Shown in pieces: positions 38,194 through 47,711 of a stretch of DNA of 64,000 nucleotides; position 1 is the stretch's first letter, and every line of letters begins with the position of its first letter. The stretch is taken from the NCBI GenBank assembly GCA_009692005.1, contig SHZZ01000002.1, positions 124,001-188,000 of the forward strand, in the 5' to 3' direction. A program made the position numbers and the translations under genes. The notes below the pieces were generated by a model. That model did no database searches and was not told the DNA's origin. It worked only from the letters and a program-made list of their open reading frames with translations. The DNA comes from Gemmataceae bacterium (GTDB taxonomy: Bacteria; Planctomycetota; Planctomycetia; Gemmatales; Gemmataceae).

Positions 38194-39756
38194 ATGGGTT
38201 TTGATCAAATTCTAAGTTTTTTATTCGTGAGCGTAGGCGCCGGGGGATTCGGCTATTTGTTGTCGAAAACGCTCGACAAACGAAAGCTAGGCTCCGCCGT
38301 TGAAAACGCTGAATCCATTGCCCGCAAGTCTCGCGAGGACGCGGATGCCATCACCCGCGACGCTGAAATAAAGGGCAAAGCAGATAATATCAAACGCAAA
38401 GAAGCCTTATTGGCTGAAATGCAAAAGGAAAAGGAAAACCTTTGGGAACAATTAAAGCGCCTGGAAAAGAAGGAAGACCAGGTCGAGGAGCGGGCCCTGG
38501 ATCTGCAAAAACGCGAACGCCTGACTGACTCGCTGCAAAAAAAACTGCAAGGCCAAAAAAACGAAGCTGAACAAAGAACGCTAAAGCTCGACGAAGTTCT
38601 TCGCGACCAGGAAAAAAAATTGCTAACGATCACCTCGCTGACCCGCGAGGAGGCTGAAAGGAAGCTGTTTGATAATCTGGATCGGACGCTTTCCAAAAAA
38701 ACTAATGAGCGGTTTCGAAGGTTTGAAGATAATCTGAAGTCTTCCACTGAGGAGCTTTCCCGGAGGACTTTGATCATGGCAATTCAACGCTTCGCGGGCG
38801 GAATTGCCACAGAGTCCACGGTAAGCACCGTGGATATTCCCAATGACGATGTCAAAGGCAGGATCATAGGCCGGGAAGGGCGAAATATCCGTGCATTTGA
38901 AAAACTGACCGGTGTTGATGTCATTATTGATGACACGCCAGGCGTGGTTGTTGTCAGCGCTTTTGACCGTGTGCGGCGGGAAATTGCTCGACTGGCTTTG
39001 ATCAAGTTGATCGAGGACGGGCGGATCCACCCGGCCCGGATTGAGGAAATTGTACAAGCCACCGAAAAAGAAATGGAAAAGCAGATCCAGGAAGCAGGGA
39101 GAAAAGCTTGGGAAGAAGCCAATGTCGCTCCCTTGCATGATAAGTTGATTCAATTGCTTGGACGGCTGGAGTACCGGACAAGCTACAGTCAGAATGTATT
39201 GCGCCACAGTTTGGAAGTTGCCCACATCGCCGGCATGCTGGCCGAGGAGTTCGGCCTTGATGGCAAACTGGCCAGGCGCTGTGGCTTGCTTCACGACATC
39301 GGCAAGGCGGCGGATCACGAAATGGAAGGAGGCCACCCGAAAGTTGGGGCGGAATTGGCAAGGAAATACGGGGAAACCAGCCCGGATGTCTTGCATGCCA
39401 TTGAAGGCCATCATGAAACCCTGTCCATTGACCGTGCCTACACAGTCCTGGTGGCCACGGCGGATTCCATTAGCGCTTCCCGACCAGGCGCCCGTCGAGA
39501 CTCCTTGGAAAGATATGTCAAGCGCATGGGGGATTTGGAAGGAATCGCCACCGGGTTCCCAGGTGTGGAACAAGCTTTCGCCATTCAGGCGGGCCGCGAG
39601 TTGCGAGTGATTGTCAATTCCACACAAACATCTGACGAGGACGCAGCCCGGATTTGCCACGAAATCGTCAAGGGGATAGAAAACCAATTGAGTTACCCGG
39701 GAGAAATCAAAGTGACCCTCATTCGGGAAACGAGAATCATTGAAGTTGCCAAGTGA
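38194..39756 (+). CDS. rny: Ribonuclease Y
   Basis: 520 residues. N-terminal membrane helix (about 4-24), a long charged coiled coil (30-195), a KH domain with [11 protein letters not shown] (223-233), and an HD domain with HSLEVAH and catalytic LLHDIGK (His367, Asp368), plus GHHE. Endoribonuclease that starts mRNA decay, anchored in the membrane. ATG at 38194 preferred; the in-frame TTG at 38182 is less likely. It shares an operon with the ymdB-like gene, a pairing also seen in Firmicutes. Confidence 0.95.
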   Translation: MGFDQILSFLFVSVGAGGFGYLLSKTLDKRKLGSAVENAESIARKSREDADAITRDAEIKGKADNIKRKEALLAEMQKEKENLWEQLKRLEKKEDQVEERALDLQKRERLTDSLQKKLQGQKNEAEQRTLKLDEVLRDQEKKLLTITSLTREEAERKLFDNLDRTLSKKTNERFRRFEDNLKSSTEELSRRTLIMAIQRFAGGIATESTVSTVDIPNDDVKGRIIGREGRNIRAFEKLTGVDVIIDDTPGVVVVSAFDRVRREIARLALIKLIEDGRIHPARIEEIVQATEKEMEKQIQEAGRKAWEEANVAPLHDKLIQLLGRLEYRTSYSQNVLRHSLEVAHIAGMLAEEFGLDGKLARRCGLLHDIGKAADHEMEGGHPKVGAELARKYGETSPDVLHAIEGHHETLSIDRAYTVLVATADSISASRPGARRDSLERYVKRMGDLEGIATGFPGVEQAFAIQAGRELRVIVNSTQTSDEDAARICHEIVKGIENQLSYPGEIKVTLIRETRIIEVAK

Positions 39757-40615
39757 AAACCCCAAACCGGCTAGAGTGCTGGTATCTGGCGACATAGTTG
39801 GCCCAGTCGGCGTGGAATTGCTGATTCGCTTCCTGCCCCTTTTACGAGTTCACTTGCAATTGGACGCGGTTCTGGCCAATGCGGAAAACGCGCACAATGG
39901 CTCCGGACTTTCATCGGGTTTGTTCCGAAAACTCCGCAAGGCTGGCATCGACTTGTTTACCCTTGGGGACCATGTCTATAAGCGGGAGGACATTCTGGCC
40001 GACATGGAAAAAGAAGATTGCCTTTGTCGCCCGGCCAATTACCCCTCCAGCGCGCCGGGAAAACCTTATGCGATTTGCGCCACCAAGTCCCTGGGCCAAG
40101 TGGCAGCTATTTCTCTTCTGGGCCGGACCTTCATGAAGCCGGTTGACTGCCCTTTTGCTGCTATTGACCGATTGCTTCCCGAAATCCAAACAAAAGCCAA
40201 AATGATCTTTGTCGATATCCATGCTGAAGCCACCGCGGACAAATACCTGATGGCCCACTTTTTGAAAGGAAAAGTAACTGCGATCCTTGGCACCCATACG
40301 CATGTGCCAACCGCCGATGAAACGCTCCTCGAAGGCGGGACGGCTTTTCAGTGCGATTTGGGGATGACTGGACCGCATGATGGTATTTTGGGGAGGAACA
40401 CGGCCCCAGTTCTGGAAACTAACCGGACCTTCAGACCAAACCGGTTTACTGTAAGTGAGGGGGATTGTCGGTTGTCGGGCGCACTAATCGAGGTTGATCC
40501 AGCCAGCGGTAAAGCCCTTTCCATTAAGCGGGTACAGTGGACCGCAGCGGATCTGGAAAAAATGCTGGAAACCCAATTAGGCGAATCCCATCAAGCAGAT
40601 AGTCGGGCCTTGTGA
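39740..40615 (+). CDS. YmdB-family metallophosphoesterase (TIGR00282 type)
   Basis: 291 residues. Metal-site signatures: SGDIVG (Asp18), [10 protein letters not shown] (Asn48, Glu49), LGDHVY (Asp77-His78, where most have Gly-Asn-His), [11 protein letters not shown] (His161, Glu163) and [10 protein letters not shown] (His186, His188). B. subtilis YmdB hydrolyses 2',3'-cyclic nucleotides and modulates RNase Y-related behaviour. It overlaps rny by 17 bases if the TTG at 39740 is used; a GTG at 39776 is the alternative and neither has a good ribosome site. The 3' end overlaps the convergent FHA-protein gene by 25 bases. Confidence 0.88.
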   Translation: MKLPSENPKPARVLVSGDIVGPVGVELLIRFLPLLRVHLQLDAVLANAENAHNGSGLSSGLFRKLRKAGIDLFTLGDHVYKREDILADMEKEDCLCRPANYPSSAPGKPYAICATKSLGQVAAISLLGRTFMKPVDCPFAAIDRLLPEIQTKAKMIFVDIHAEATADKYLMAHFLKGKVTAILGTHTHVPTADETLLEGGTAFQCDLGMTGPHDGILGRNTAPVLETNRTFRPNRFTVSEGDCRLSGALIEVDPASGKALSIKRVQWTAADLEKMLETQLGESHQADSRAL

Positions 40616-43600
40616 GCGCCGGATTTGTTAAATGTTTCCCGGATGAATTCCAGGTACTCATCATCGAGGTTGGGCAAATTCTTGATCACTTCGGCCGTCT
40701 TTTCTTTCCAGTCAAGCAGGGTGATGTCAAGGGATTGTTTCACCGCTCCCTCCAGCCATAGCAAGTAATCCTTTGTTTTTTCGGGATGAATATTCCCAGC
40801 GAATTCGGTGGAGCCATTATCTTCCTGGATCCAACTCAGGGCCGCTCGGGCCAGGGATTGAATGTCAGTTTTCCTGGAATAAGCGGCGGTTGCATGTCCT
40901 GCAAGAACCCAGGTCGGGCAACCCGCGCCATTCCATTTCAACATGCCGCTGCTTTCCAGAGTTAAGGAACTGGGCGCCAAGGGACCGTAACTTAGACCCG
41001 TGGCATGAATGGCGTCCAATCCATGAATAGCTTGCCAAACAATTTGCATCCAGGCTGAGATATTCCTTCCAAGAAAACTCCAATCCTCTGGCTGACAACC
41101 ATCGGCAATTTCTGCCAATACGGAAGGTACGCCCTTGATATCCAGAACCTCCAGAGTTTGGACCACATTCTCGTTGCGGATAGTCAAAGCCGCTCGGAAT
41201 TGCTGACGGTACTCATCCGGGTGGCATGGATCTTCCATTTCCTGTTCAGATAATTGGCGGAACAACACTTCTTTTTGTAAAACGGGATCGAAAACGCGAT
41301 AACGCACTTCCCTGGGATTGGATTGCAAACGGTCGATCACCCGGAAGCGGTCAATCATCAAGCCATCCAAGTTGCCAGCCTCGATAAGGGCCAACTGGTA
41401 AAAAGTAAGAAACCCGCCGTTCAAAAGCAAATTGCGGAAGGATTTTCTTTGATTGCAAGAAGCCCGAAGGAGGGATTCCAGTGTGGCGGAATCGATCAGC
41501 CCCAATTTGAGGAGCTGCTGGCCTAGTTTTCTATCGCCCGGCTCGCCCGCTTCCATGCCCGGACCTTCCCGGGATTGCAGTGCATTGCTAGCCCGTTCGG
41601 GGTTGTACAAGCCAATATTCAAGGCCGCCTGAGTGGAAAGTTGCCTGATCTTTTTTCGGTACCACTCTTGCATTTCTTCCAAATGCAAGTGAACCGCTTC
41701 CTGCCCGGCTCGAATAGTATCTTGATCCTGGCGAAGAATTTCTTCCTTCTTGGCCAAAATCTCTTTTTGCTGGAGCATCTCTTTCTCGCGAAAAAGGAAT
41801 TGCGCGTTTTTCCTCTCCAGCGATTCTTCCCCCGAGCGCAGGTTAAGTTTGATTTCCCCGACCTTATGCTGCCATTCCAAAAGGTTTTGCTTGAACGATG
41901 CTACCGACAGGCGGTGATCTTCTCTTGCCTGTAAAACGCGTGCTTCCAATTCGCGGAATAATCTTTCCCCGTTGGACGCTTCCGTATGGAAGGATTCCAT
42001 TTCTTCCCTGGCGGAATGGGAATACTGATGAAATTCCTGCAAATGTTCGCGCAAAGTTTCCCTGGCCGCAAGCAAACGAGAAAGCGATTTTTCCACCAGG
42101 CTCTCGAGTTCTGGAATACGGTCATCCATGCCGCCAAGTTTTCTGGAAAGGTCCTCGGCTTGCTGAAAGGTTTTCTTTGTGTTGTCCGCGTTATGCGCTT
42201 TTTCCAGTTCCAACTGGCGTTTTTCCGAGTCCAATTTCTCCAGGGCGGCGAAAATCTCGTCCCTGATCTGGATGTTTCCCCTCTGCTCATCCAGGTGCCT
42301 GGCGTGCCGATTTTCTAACTCCTCATGCCGAGATTCGAGTGTTTTTTCTCGTGCTTCTAATTCTTCTTTCAGGGCAACCAGGCTGGCCAGAGCATTTTGA
42401 TGTTCCAATTCCATTTCCCGGGCGCGTTCCTCCACGGTGGCCAAATCAACCACCAACCGCTGTTCTTTTTCAGCCAACCCCTGGTTGGATGCTTCCATTT
42501 CCTCGAATCGCTTGCGCAGAGCTTCTTGCACAAAGGCCAGATTTTTACCCGCGTCTTCCACTTCCCGTTCTTTGTTCAAATGAACCATGGTCTGGTTTTC
42601 TTTTTCCAGAACTTGGTTTTTCCATTGTTCTTCTTTTTCCTTTAGTTCTCTTCCCTTGGACTCAAACTCCGAAAGCCTGATTTGCAGCGTTTGGCCGCAA
42701 TGCCGATGCTCTTCTCTGGAAGCCTCAAGGAGAGACTGTTCCTCGACTAGCTTGAGTTTCTCTGCTTCCAGCGTGGCCTTGGCGCTATCCAGGTTTTTAA
42801 TTTCAATAAACAGGTTTCCGGATTCCGCCGCTATTTCCTGCAGTCGTTGTTGGAACTCACTTTCCGCCTTGACCAGTTGGATATCCCGTTGGTCCAACTC
42901 TCCTTCCCGTTCGATCAGGGTCTTCCGGTTTTTTTCCAGGGCTTTCTTTAGCGCCCAAACCTCGGAGATCTGCGTTTCTAATGCCGCATCCTTTTGCGCG
43001 GCAAAGACAGACTTTTCTTGTAGCTCCGCCTGCAACTTTTGCGTGCATTCCTGGTCTAACTTCAGTTGTTGATGCAAAGACCCTACGCTGCTTGCTTGCA
43101 ACTCTAGTTCCCGGCTGGCTTTCTGCAAGTCCCCGGAACGAAGGTCAACATCCTTGGCCCGCTCCCGCAAGTGCTGAAACTTCCGGTCCAACATATCCTG
43201 GAACCGTGCCAGGCGCGCGAAATCGGAATCCCGCAAATCTTGAATATTGCCTAATTGGCCCTTTTCCTTCACCAGTTGCTGGATTTGCAACAATAAATCG
43301 TCTCGGGAATTCTCCAGCTCCGCTTTTTCCTTTTTGTTCTTTTCCCCCAGAGAAACAATTTCCTGTTCAATAAACCCTTTTTCCGAATGAAGGGCGCTTT
43401 CCCGGGCGGCAAGTTCCAATTCCCTCTGCCCAAGTGAAGATTCTTTTTCCTGGAGATTGGCCTCCAGGGTTTTTAAAAGGGCGTTTTTCTTTTGGGCTTT
43501 GTGGACAAGCCAGGAAAGGAACTTTTTCCCACCTTTGGTTTTTTCCTTGAGGGTGGGAGAAGAGGGCTCCATTATTTCGCTGGGAATCGAAAAGGAAAAC

Positions 43601-43887
43601 TCATGCTCACCCACTTGAACCTTGTCCCCCTGCTTGAGGAAGGCATCGGTTAAAGGTTCCTGATTCAAGGTAAGGCCGCATAAGGGAGAATAAGTCTTGA
43701 TGTGGAAACCTTGAGATGGGCTTTTGGTGATTTGAAAAATCAGGGGAGGTAATCCCGCGGCGGGCAAGCGAAGATCACATCCGGGAACCGTCCCAACAAC
43801 CACGGAGTCTCCAAGAGGAATCACTTTGGGGTGTGATCCATGGCTGGTCCATTGGACCTTGGGCCCGGATTGAAAGGCATTGGTCAT
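40591..43887 (-). CDS. Large FHA-like, coiled-coil, pseudokinase protein
   Basis: 1098 residues in three parts. 1-112: FHA-like beta domain (VVVGTVPGCDLRLP ... LKQGDKVQVGEHEFSF) lacking the phospho-Thr-binding Arg, Ser and His. About 130-770: near-continuous charged coiled coil (Glu, Gln, Lys, Leu). 784-842: small domain LGQQLLKLGLIDSATLESLL ... FLTFYQLALIEAG, like the one preceding many planctomycete Ser/Thr kinases. 844-1080: kinase fold with VLFRQL for VAIK (Lys to Arg), LSYGPLAPSSL for the HRD loop (no Asp), and no DFG. So a likely inactive scaffold. No membrane segment. Downstream of mutL after 138 bases; may share its transcript. Function unknown. Confidence 0.75.
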   Translation of the reverse strand: MTNAFQSGPKVQWTSHGSHPKVIPLGDSVVVGTVPGCDLRLPAAGLPPLIFQITKSPSQGFHIKTYSPLCGLTLNQEPLTDAFLKQGDKVQVGEHEFSFSIPSEIMEPSSPTLKEKTKGGKKFLSWLVHKAQKKNALLKTLEANLQEKESSLGQRELELAARESALHSEKGFIEQEIVSLGEKNKKEKAELENSRDDLLLQIQQLVKEKGQLGNIQDLRDSDFARLARFQDMLDRKFQHLRERAKDVDLRSGDLQKASRELELQASSVGSLHQQLKLDQECTQKLQAELQEKSVFAAQKDAALETQISEVWALKKALEKNRKTLIEREGELDQRDIQLVKAESEFQQRLQEIAAESGNLFIEIKNLDSAKATLEAEKLKLVEEQSLLEASREEHRHCGQTLQIRLSEFESKGRELKEKEEQWKNQVLEKENQTMVHLNKEREVEDAGKNLAFVQEALRKRFEEMEASNQGLAEKEQRLVVDLATVEERAREMELEHQNALASLVALKEELEAREKTLESRHEELENRHARHLDEQRGNIQIRDEIFAALEKLDSEKRQLELEKAHNADNTKKTFQQAEDLSRKLGGMDDRIPELESLVEKSLSRLLAARETLREHLQEFHQYSHSAREEMESFHTEASNGERLFRELEARVLQAREDHRLSVASFKQNLLEWQHKVGEIKLNLRSGEESLERKNAQFLFREKEMLQQKEILAKKEEILRQDQDTIRAGQEAVHLHLEEMQEWYRKKIRQLSTQAALNIGLYNPERASNALQSREGPGMEAGEPGDRKLGQQLLKLGLIDSATLESLLRASCNQRKSFRNLLLNGGFLTFYQLALIEAGNLDGLMIDRFRVIDRLQSNPREVRYRVFDPVLQKEVLFRQLSEQEMEDPCHPDEYRQQFRAALTIRNENVVQTLEVLDIKGVPSVLAEIADGCQPEDWSFLGRNISAWMQIVWQAIHGLDAIHATGLSYGPLAPSSLTLESSGMLKWNGAGCPTWVLAGHATAAYSRKTDIQSLARAALSWIQEDNGSTEFAGNIHPEKTKDYLLWLEGAVKQSLDITLLDWKEKTAEVIKNLPNLDDEYLEFIRETFNKSGAHKARLSA

Positions 43888-44025
43888 AAAGCTCGCTCTG
43901 GAAGAATCCTTCCTTGTTGGACCATTTAAGAAAAAACCTAAAGGGTGTATAGGTCAGAATTTTGGGAAAGAATTGAAGCGAAAACCAAGGAAGAAAAGGC
44001 TGGGGCAAATTGGCCACCCAGAGCC

Positions 44026-45915
44026 TCAGGTTCTCCCAAACTGCCGTTCTAAATCCGTTTTTGGGATTAATAACGAAGTTGGTCTACCGTGAGGACAATG
44101 GTAATTTGACCTGGACAAATGGCGCATTTGGGCAAGCATCGCCATTTCCGTTCCTGTGAGTTTATCACCAGCCCGCACGGCGGAATGGCATGCAGTCAGG
44201 CTCATGACCTGGTGCAGTAGGGTTTCCCGGGATGGCATTGCACCCTTGGAATAAAGGTGGTCCACAATAGCTAAAAACAGATCTCCTGGAGATTTATTTC
44301 CCAGGATGGCGGGGATGCCATCCAACAATAGGGCCTTGGCGCCAGTTCCCCGGATTTCGAATCCTAATTCAGCGAAACTATCGAGGTTTTCAATTACTTG
44401 ACTCATTACTGAAGCCGGCAGCTCAATTGTTTCAGGAATTAACAGTTTTTGCTTTTGTACCTTCCCTTCCTGTAAACGGGATTTCAGTTGTTCATACAGC
44501 ACCCGCTCGTGCAGGGCATGCTGGTCGATGACGAGTACCCCCTCCGCTGTCTCAAGAAGGATGTAAGAGTCAAAAAATTGAATCGCCTTTAGGGGGGAAT
44601 CCCAGGATTGCTGAATCGGGGAAATAGCGCTTTCGGCAGAGCCAACTTCCGCGCCCTGTGATTGTCCCAAATTCGATATTGCAGATTGCCATGAAGGCAA
44701 AGCCGTTGAAGTTGATTCCTGTCTGAATGGAAGCCTCGGCAATGGCAGTTCATTTTGCGGGCCTGGCCCAGATTGCAGGCTGAACGGTTGCCTTTCTTGA
44801 TTAGTTCCAGGGGTTGAGAATGGGCCTGGGAAACTCGCTGGTAATTGGCCCTCTGCTGGCGGGCTTTTATCCGGGAAGGAATACCGGGAGGCGGGATTCA
44901 ATAGAGCCAGGGATTTTTTTACCGCGTTATGAACCAAATGGTGAACCATGCCAGCTTCGCGAAACCTCACCTCGGATTTGGCAGGATGGACATTGACATC
45001 CACTTTTTCTGGGGCCATGTCCAAAAATAAAAATGCGACGGGAAAGCGGCCGGTCATCAGGTGGCCCTTAAAACCTTCTTGCAGCGCGTGGGCCACCGAT
45101 TTATCACGAAACCAACGGCCATTCAGGAAAAAATATTGTGATCGCGAAGACCCCTGGTCTAAATTGGGCGAGCCGATAAACCCTGTCAGCCTGTAACCAG
45201 AAACGGTTTCCTCGACAGGGAGCAACTCGTCAGCAAAGTCCTTTCCAAACAAAAGGGCAGCCTTTTCCACCAGCCCTGTTCCCCCAGGGATTTGAAAAAC
45301 CACTTTTTCATTATTTCGATAAACCCAATGCAAGTCGGAACTGGCATGGGTTCCATGGGCTCTGGAGAGGATAAGCCGGTAAAGTATCTCGCTGATTTGA
45401 GCTGTGTCCGCCGCCGGGGATTTCAAAAACTTTCTTCGAACTGGCGAGTTAAAAAACAAGTGGCGGACCTCAACCCGGGTGCCAGGAGAGCCGTTCCAGG
45501 GAGCCGGTGCGGAAACCCTTTCTCCATCAGATGCAATTTGCCCCCCTTGGATCAAGTCATGCGGGCACGATTGAATGACCACCTTGGCCACGCTACCTAT
45601 GGAGGCCAGGGCCTCGCCGCGGAATCCCAGGGTATCCACCAGCGCCAGGTCTTCCGCAGAATGTAACTTGCTGGTCGCATGGCTGGCCATGGCCAAAGGC
45701 AGATCTTCAGGGTAAATGCCGTGCCCATTGTCCGTTACACGGATCAGATCCTGCCCACCTTGCTGGATTTCGACTTCAATCCTGCTGGCGCCGGCATCGA
45801 TCGAGTTTTCCACCAGTTCCTTGACCACACTTGCGGTTCTTTCAATGATCTCGCCCGCCGCGATTTGGTTGACGACATTCTGTGGCAACTGGCGGATTCT
45901 GGAAGTGGCCTGCAT
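44026..45915 (-). CDS. mutL: DNA mismatch repair protein MutL, endonuclease type
   Basis: 629 residues. N-terminal GHKL ATPase: KELVENSIDAG (Glu33, Asn37), TDNGHGI (62-67), TLGFRGEALASIG. Pro/Ser/Gln-rich linker about 345-440. C-terminal dimer domain has DQHALHERVLYE, i.e. DQHA-x2-E-x4-E (464-475), plus ACHSAVRAGD and CPHGRPTSL, the complete metal-site set of nicking MutL as in bacteria without MutH. Licenses strand-specific repair with MutS. Sits between the NtrC-type gene (upstream, 26 bases) and the FHA protein gene. Confidence 0.95.
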   Translation of the reverse strand: MQATSRIRQLPQNVVNQIAAGEIIERTASVVKELVENSIDAGASRIEVEIQQGGQDLIRVTDNGHGIYPEDLPLAMASHATSKLHSAEDLALVDTLGFRGEALASIGSVAKVVIQSCPHDLIQGGQIASDGERVSAPAPWNGSPGTRVEVRHLFFNSPVRRKFLKSPAADTAQISEILYRLILSRAHGTHASSDLHWVYRNNEKVVFQIPGGTGLVEKAALLFGKDFADELLPVEETVSGYRLTGFIGSPNLDQGSSRSQYFFLNGRWFRDKSVAHALQEGFKGHLMTGRFPVAFLFLDMAPEKVDVNVHPAKSEVRFREAGMVHHLVHNAVKKSLALLNPASRYSFPDKSPPAEGQLPASFPGPFSTPGTNQERQPFSLQSGPGPQNELPLPRLPFRQESTSTALPSWQSAISNLGQSQGAEVGSAESAISPIQQSWDSPLKAIQFFDSYILLETAEGVLVIDQHALHERVLYEQLKSRLQEGKVQKQKLLIPETIELPASVMSQVIENLDSFAELGFEIRGTGAKALLLDGIPAILGNKSPGDLFLAIVDHLYSKGAMPSRETLLHQVMSLTACHSAVRAGDKLTGTEMAMLAQMRHLSRSNYHCPHGRPTSLLIPKTDLERQFGRT

Positions 45916-45941
45916 TTCTGGTTCTCCTTAACCTTTAGTCC

Positions 45942-47510
45942 TTAGGCCCCATTGAATTCCTGGGTATCCAACCCCTCGGGCTCCAACCCTTCTGCTGATG
46001 AACCGGGCAGCTTTTTCAACTTTTTCTTCAGGCTGTCAGCAGACATTTGCAAGGATTCTGCCGCCAGGGAAATGTCGTTGTTGTTTTGCTCCAGAGCCTT
46101 TTTGATCCGATCTTGCATTTTCCAATCCTGGATAACTCGATAAAGAGTCCGTTCACCAATCCCCAGCATTTTGGCGGCCTCTTCCCGGTTTCCCTTGGTC
46201 AGGACCAAGGCCTGTTCGATGAAGTGCCTTTCGACTTCCATTAACGGACGGCCCAGCAGGTTATCCCCTGGTTTGGTCGAGTCCTTGAGTTGGAACCCGT
46301 CGGCGAGTTCTCCCTCCTGAAGGTCGTCCTGGTTTAAAATTCCATCCTGGTCCAAGACCACCATGCTTTCCACGAGGTTGCGCAATTCGCGGACATTGCC
46401 TGGCCAGTCATAAGCAACCATGGACCTGCGAACTGGCTCGCAAATGGCAGTCACTTTTTTCCCATGGAGTTCGTTGAACTCTTTCAGGAAACTGGCGCAC
46501 AAAAGAGGGATGTCTTCTTTTCGCTCTCGAAGCGGAGGGATGCGGATCCTTAACTTATTCAAACGGAAGTACAAATCATGGCGAAAAGTGCCTGCCGTGA
46601 CCGCCGACTCCAGATCCCGGTGGGTTGCCGACACCACCCGGACATTGACTTTAATTGGTTCATTGCTGCCGATTCGCACCACCTCGCCATTTTCCAGCAC
46701 GCGCAAAAGCTTGGCCTGCAACGGCAAAGGCATATCCCCCACTTCATCCAAGAATAAAGTTCCCCCATTGGCGTATTCAAAACGGCCTTTGCGGAGTTTA
46801 TCCCCACCGGTAAACGCTCCGGCATCGTGGCCAAACAATTCATCATCGAGAAGGTTTTCATTCAAGGCGGTACAGTTCATGGCTACAAAAGGTTTATTTT
46901 TTCGATTGCTATTGTTGTGAATCGCCTTGGCCACCAATTCCTTGCCTGTGCCTGTTTCTCCCTGAATCAAAACCGTGGCGCTGGTCGAGGCAATGCTTTT
47001 CAACCTGGAAACCAGTTCATGCATCTTGGGGCTGTTTCCCAGGACCCCTTCAAAACCAAATTTCTCGTTGAGCTGGCTTTTCAAATCCCGGTTTAACCGG
47101 GCCAACTTAAGCCTTTCCGAGGAGCGAGCCACGATGGCCCGCAACTCAGAAATGTCAACCGGCTTGGTCAAGTAATTTGCCGCCCCTTGCTTGATGGCCT
47201 CGACAGCGGTTTTCACATCGGCGTGCCCGGTGATAACGACGACTTCGGTTTCCGGCGACACCTCTCGAGCTTTCCTTAGAATTGCCAGTCCATCCAGGTC
47301 CGCCATCCGCAAATCAGTCAAAACCACATCAAAGTCTTCATTTTCAATCCGCCGGGCCCCTTCCTTCCCGCTATTGGCAGTATGGCATTCAAAACCGACC
47401 CTTTCCAAGCTCTCGCTCAGCGCTTCCGAATGCGACTTTTCATCATCAATAATCAAAACCTTAATTCCCTCTCCGGGCCTGGGATCTGGTTGTTCATCTT
47501 TCTGCTTCAT
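45942..47510 (-). CDS. NtrC-family sigma-54-dependent response regulator
   Basis: 522 residues from the ATG at 47510 (start uncertain; the frame opens to 47591). Receiver domain with acidic pair at 22-23, phosphoacceptor Asp66 (VLTDLRMADLDG) and Lys116 (YLTKPVD); AAA+ domain with Walker A GETGTGKE (184-191), sigma-54 loop GAFTGG (231-236, usually GAFTGA), and Walker B GGTLFLDEVGDM; Fis-type helix-turn-helix GNREEAAKMLGIGERTLYRVI, followed by a second HTH-like segment near the end (DISLAAESLQMSADSLKKKL). Activates sigma-54 promoters when phosphorylated. Histidine kinase not in the window. Divergent from the HD-type protein. Confidence 0.93.
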   Translation of the reverse strand: MKQKDEQPDPRPGEGIKVLIIDDEKSHSEALSESLERVGFECHTANSGKEGARRIENEDFDVVLTDLRMADLDGLAILRKAREVSPETEVVVITGHADVKTAVEAIKQGAANYLTKPVDISELRAIVARSSERLKLARLNRDLKSQLNEKFGFEGVLGNSPKMHELVSRLKSIASTSATVLIQGETGTGKELVAKAIHNNSNRKNKPFVAMNCTALNENLLDDELFGHDAGAFTGGDKLRKGRFEYANGGTLFLDEVGDMPLPLQAKLLRVLENGEVVRIGSNEPIKVNVRVVSATHRDLESAVTAGTFRHDLYFRLNKLRIRIPPLRERKEDIPLLCASFLKEFNELHGKKVTAICEPVRRSMVAYDWPGNVRELRNLVESMVVLDQDGILNQDDLQEGELADGFQLKDSTKPGDNLLGRPLMEVERHFIEQALVLTKGNREEAAKMLGIGERTLYRVIQDWKMQDRIKKALEQNNNDISLAAESLQMSADSLKKKLKKLPGSSAEGLEPEGLDTQEFNGA

Positions 47511-47711
47511 GGGAAAACATTCCGCTTTTACCGAATTATGGGAACGAGAGGCCATTCTATTCTTAATGGAAAACCTTGGCATGGTCAGCAAAAAATGCCC
47601 TTAAGCTCGTTAAAGTAAGCAAGATCGGAAAACCGATAAAAGATGGGGAAACCTTGTTTTTTTTGCCCCCATTGCGCAGGCAGGGGAAATTTGTCCAGCG
47701 GACTCGAATTT

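Noticed and set aside
37908-38204. 98-residue open frame upstream of rny
   Set aside because: No recognisable domain, odd composition, no ribosome site, and it overlaps the rny start; judged chance.
38623-39795. 390-residue open frame on the minus strand within rny
   Set aside because: Antisense shadow of RNase Y, no start signal or domain.
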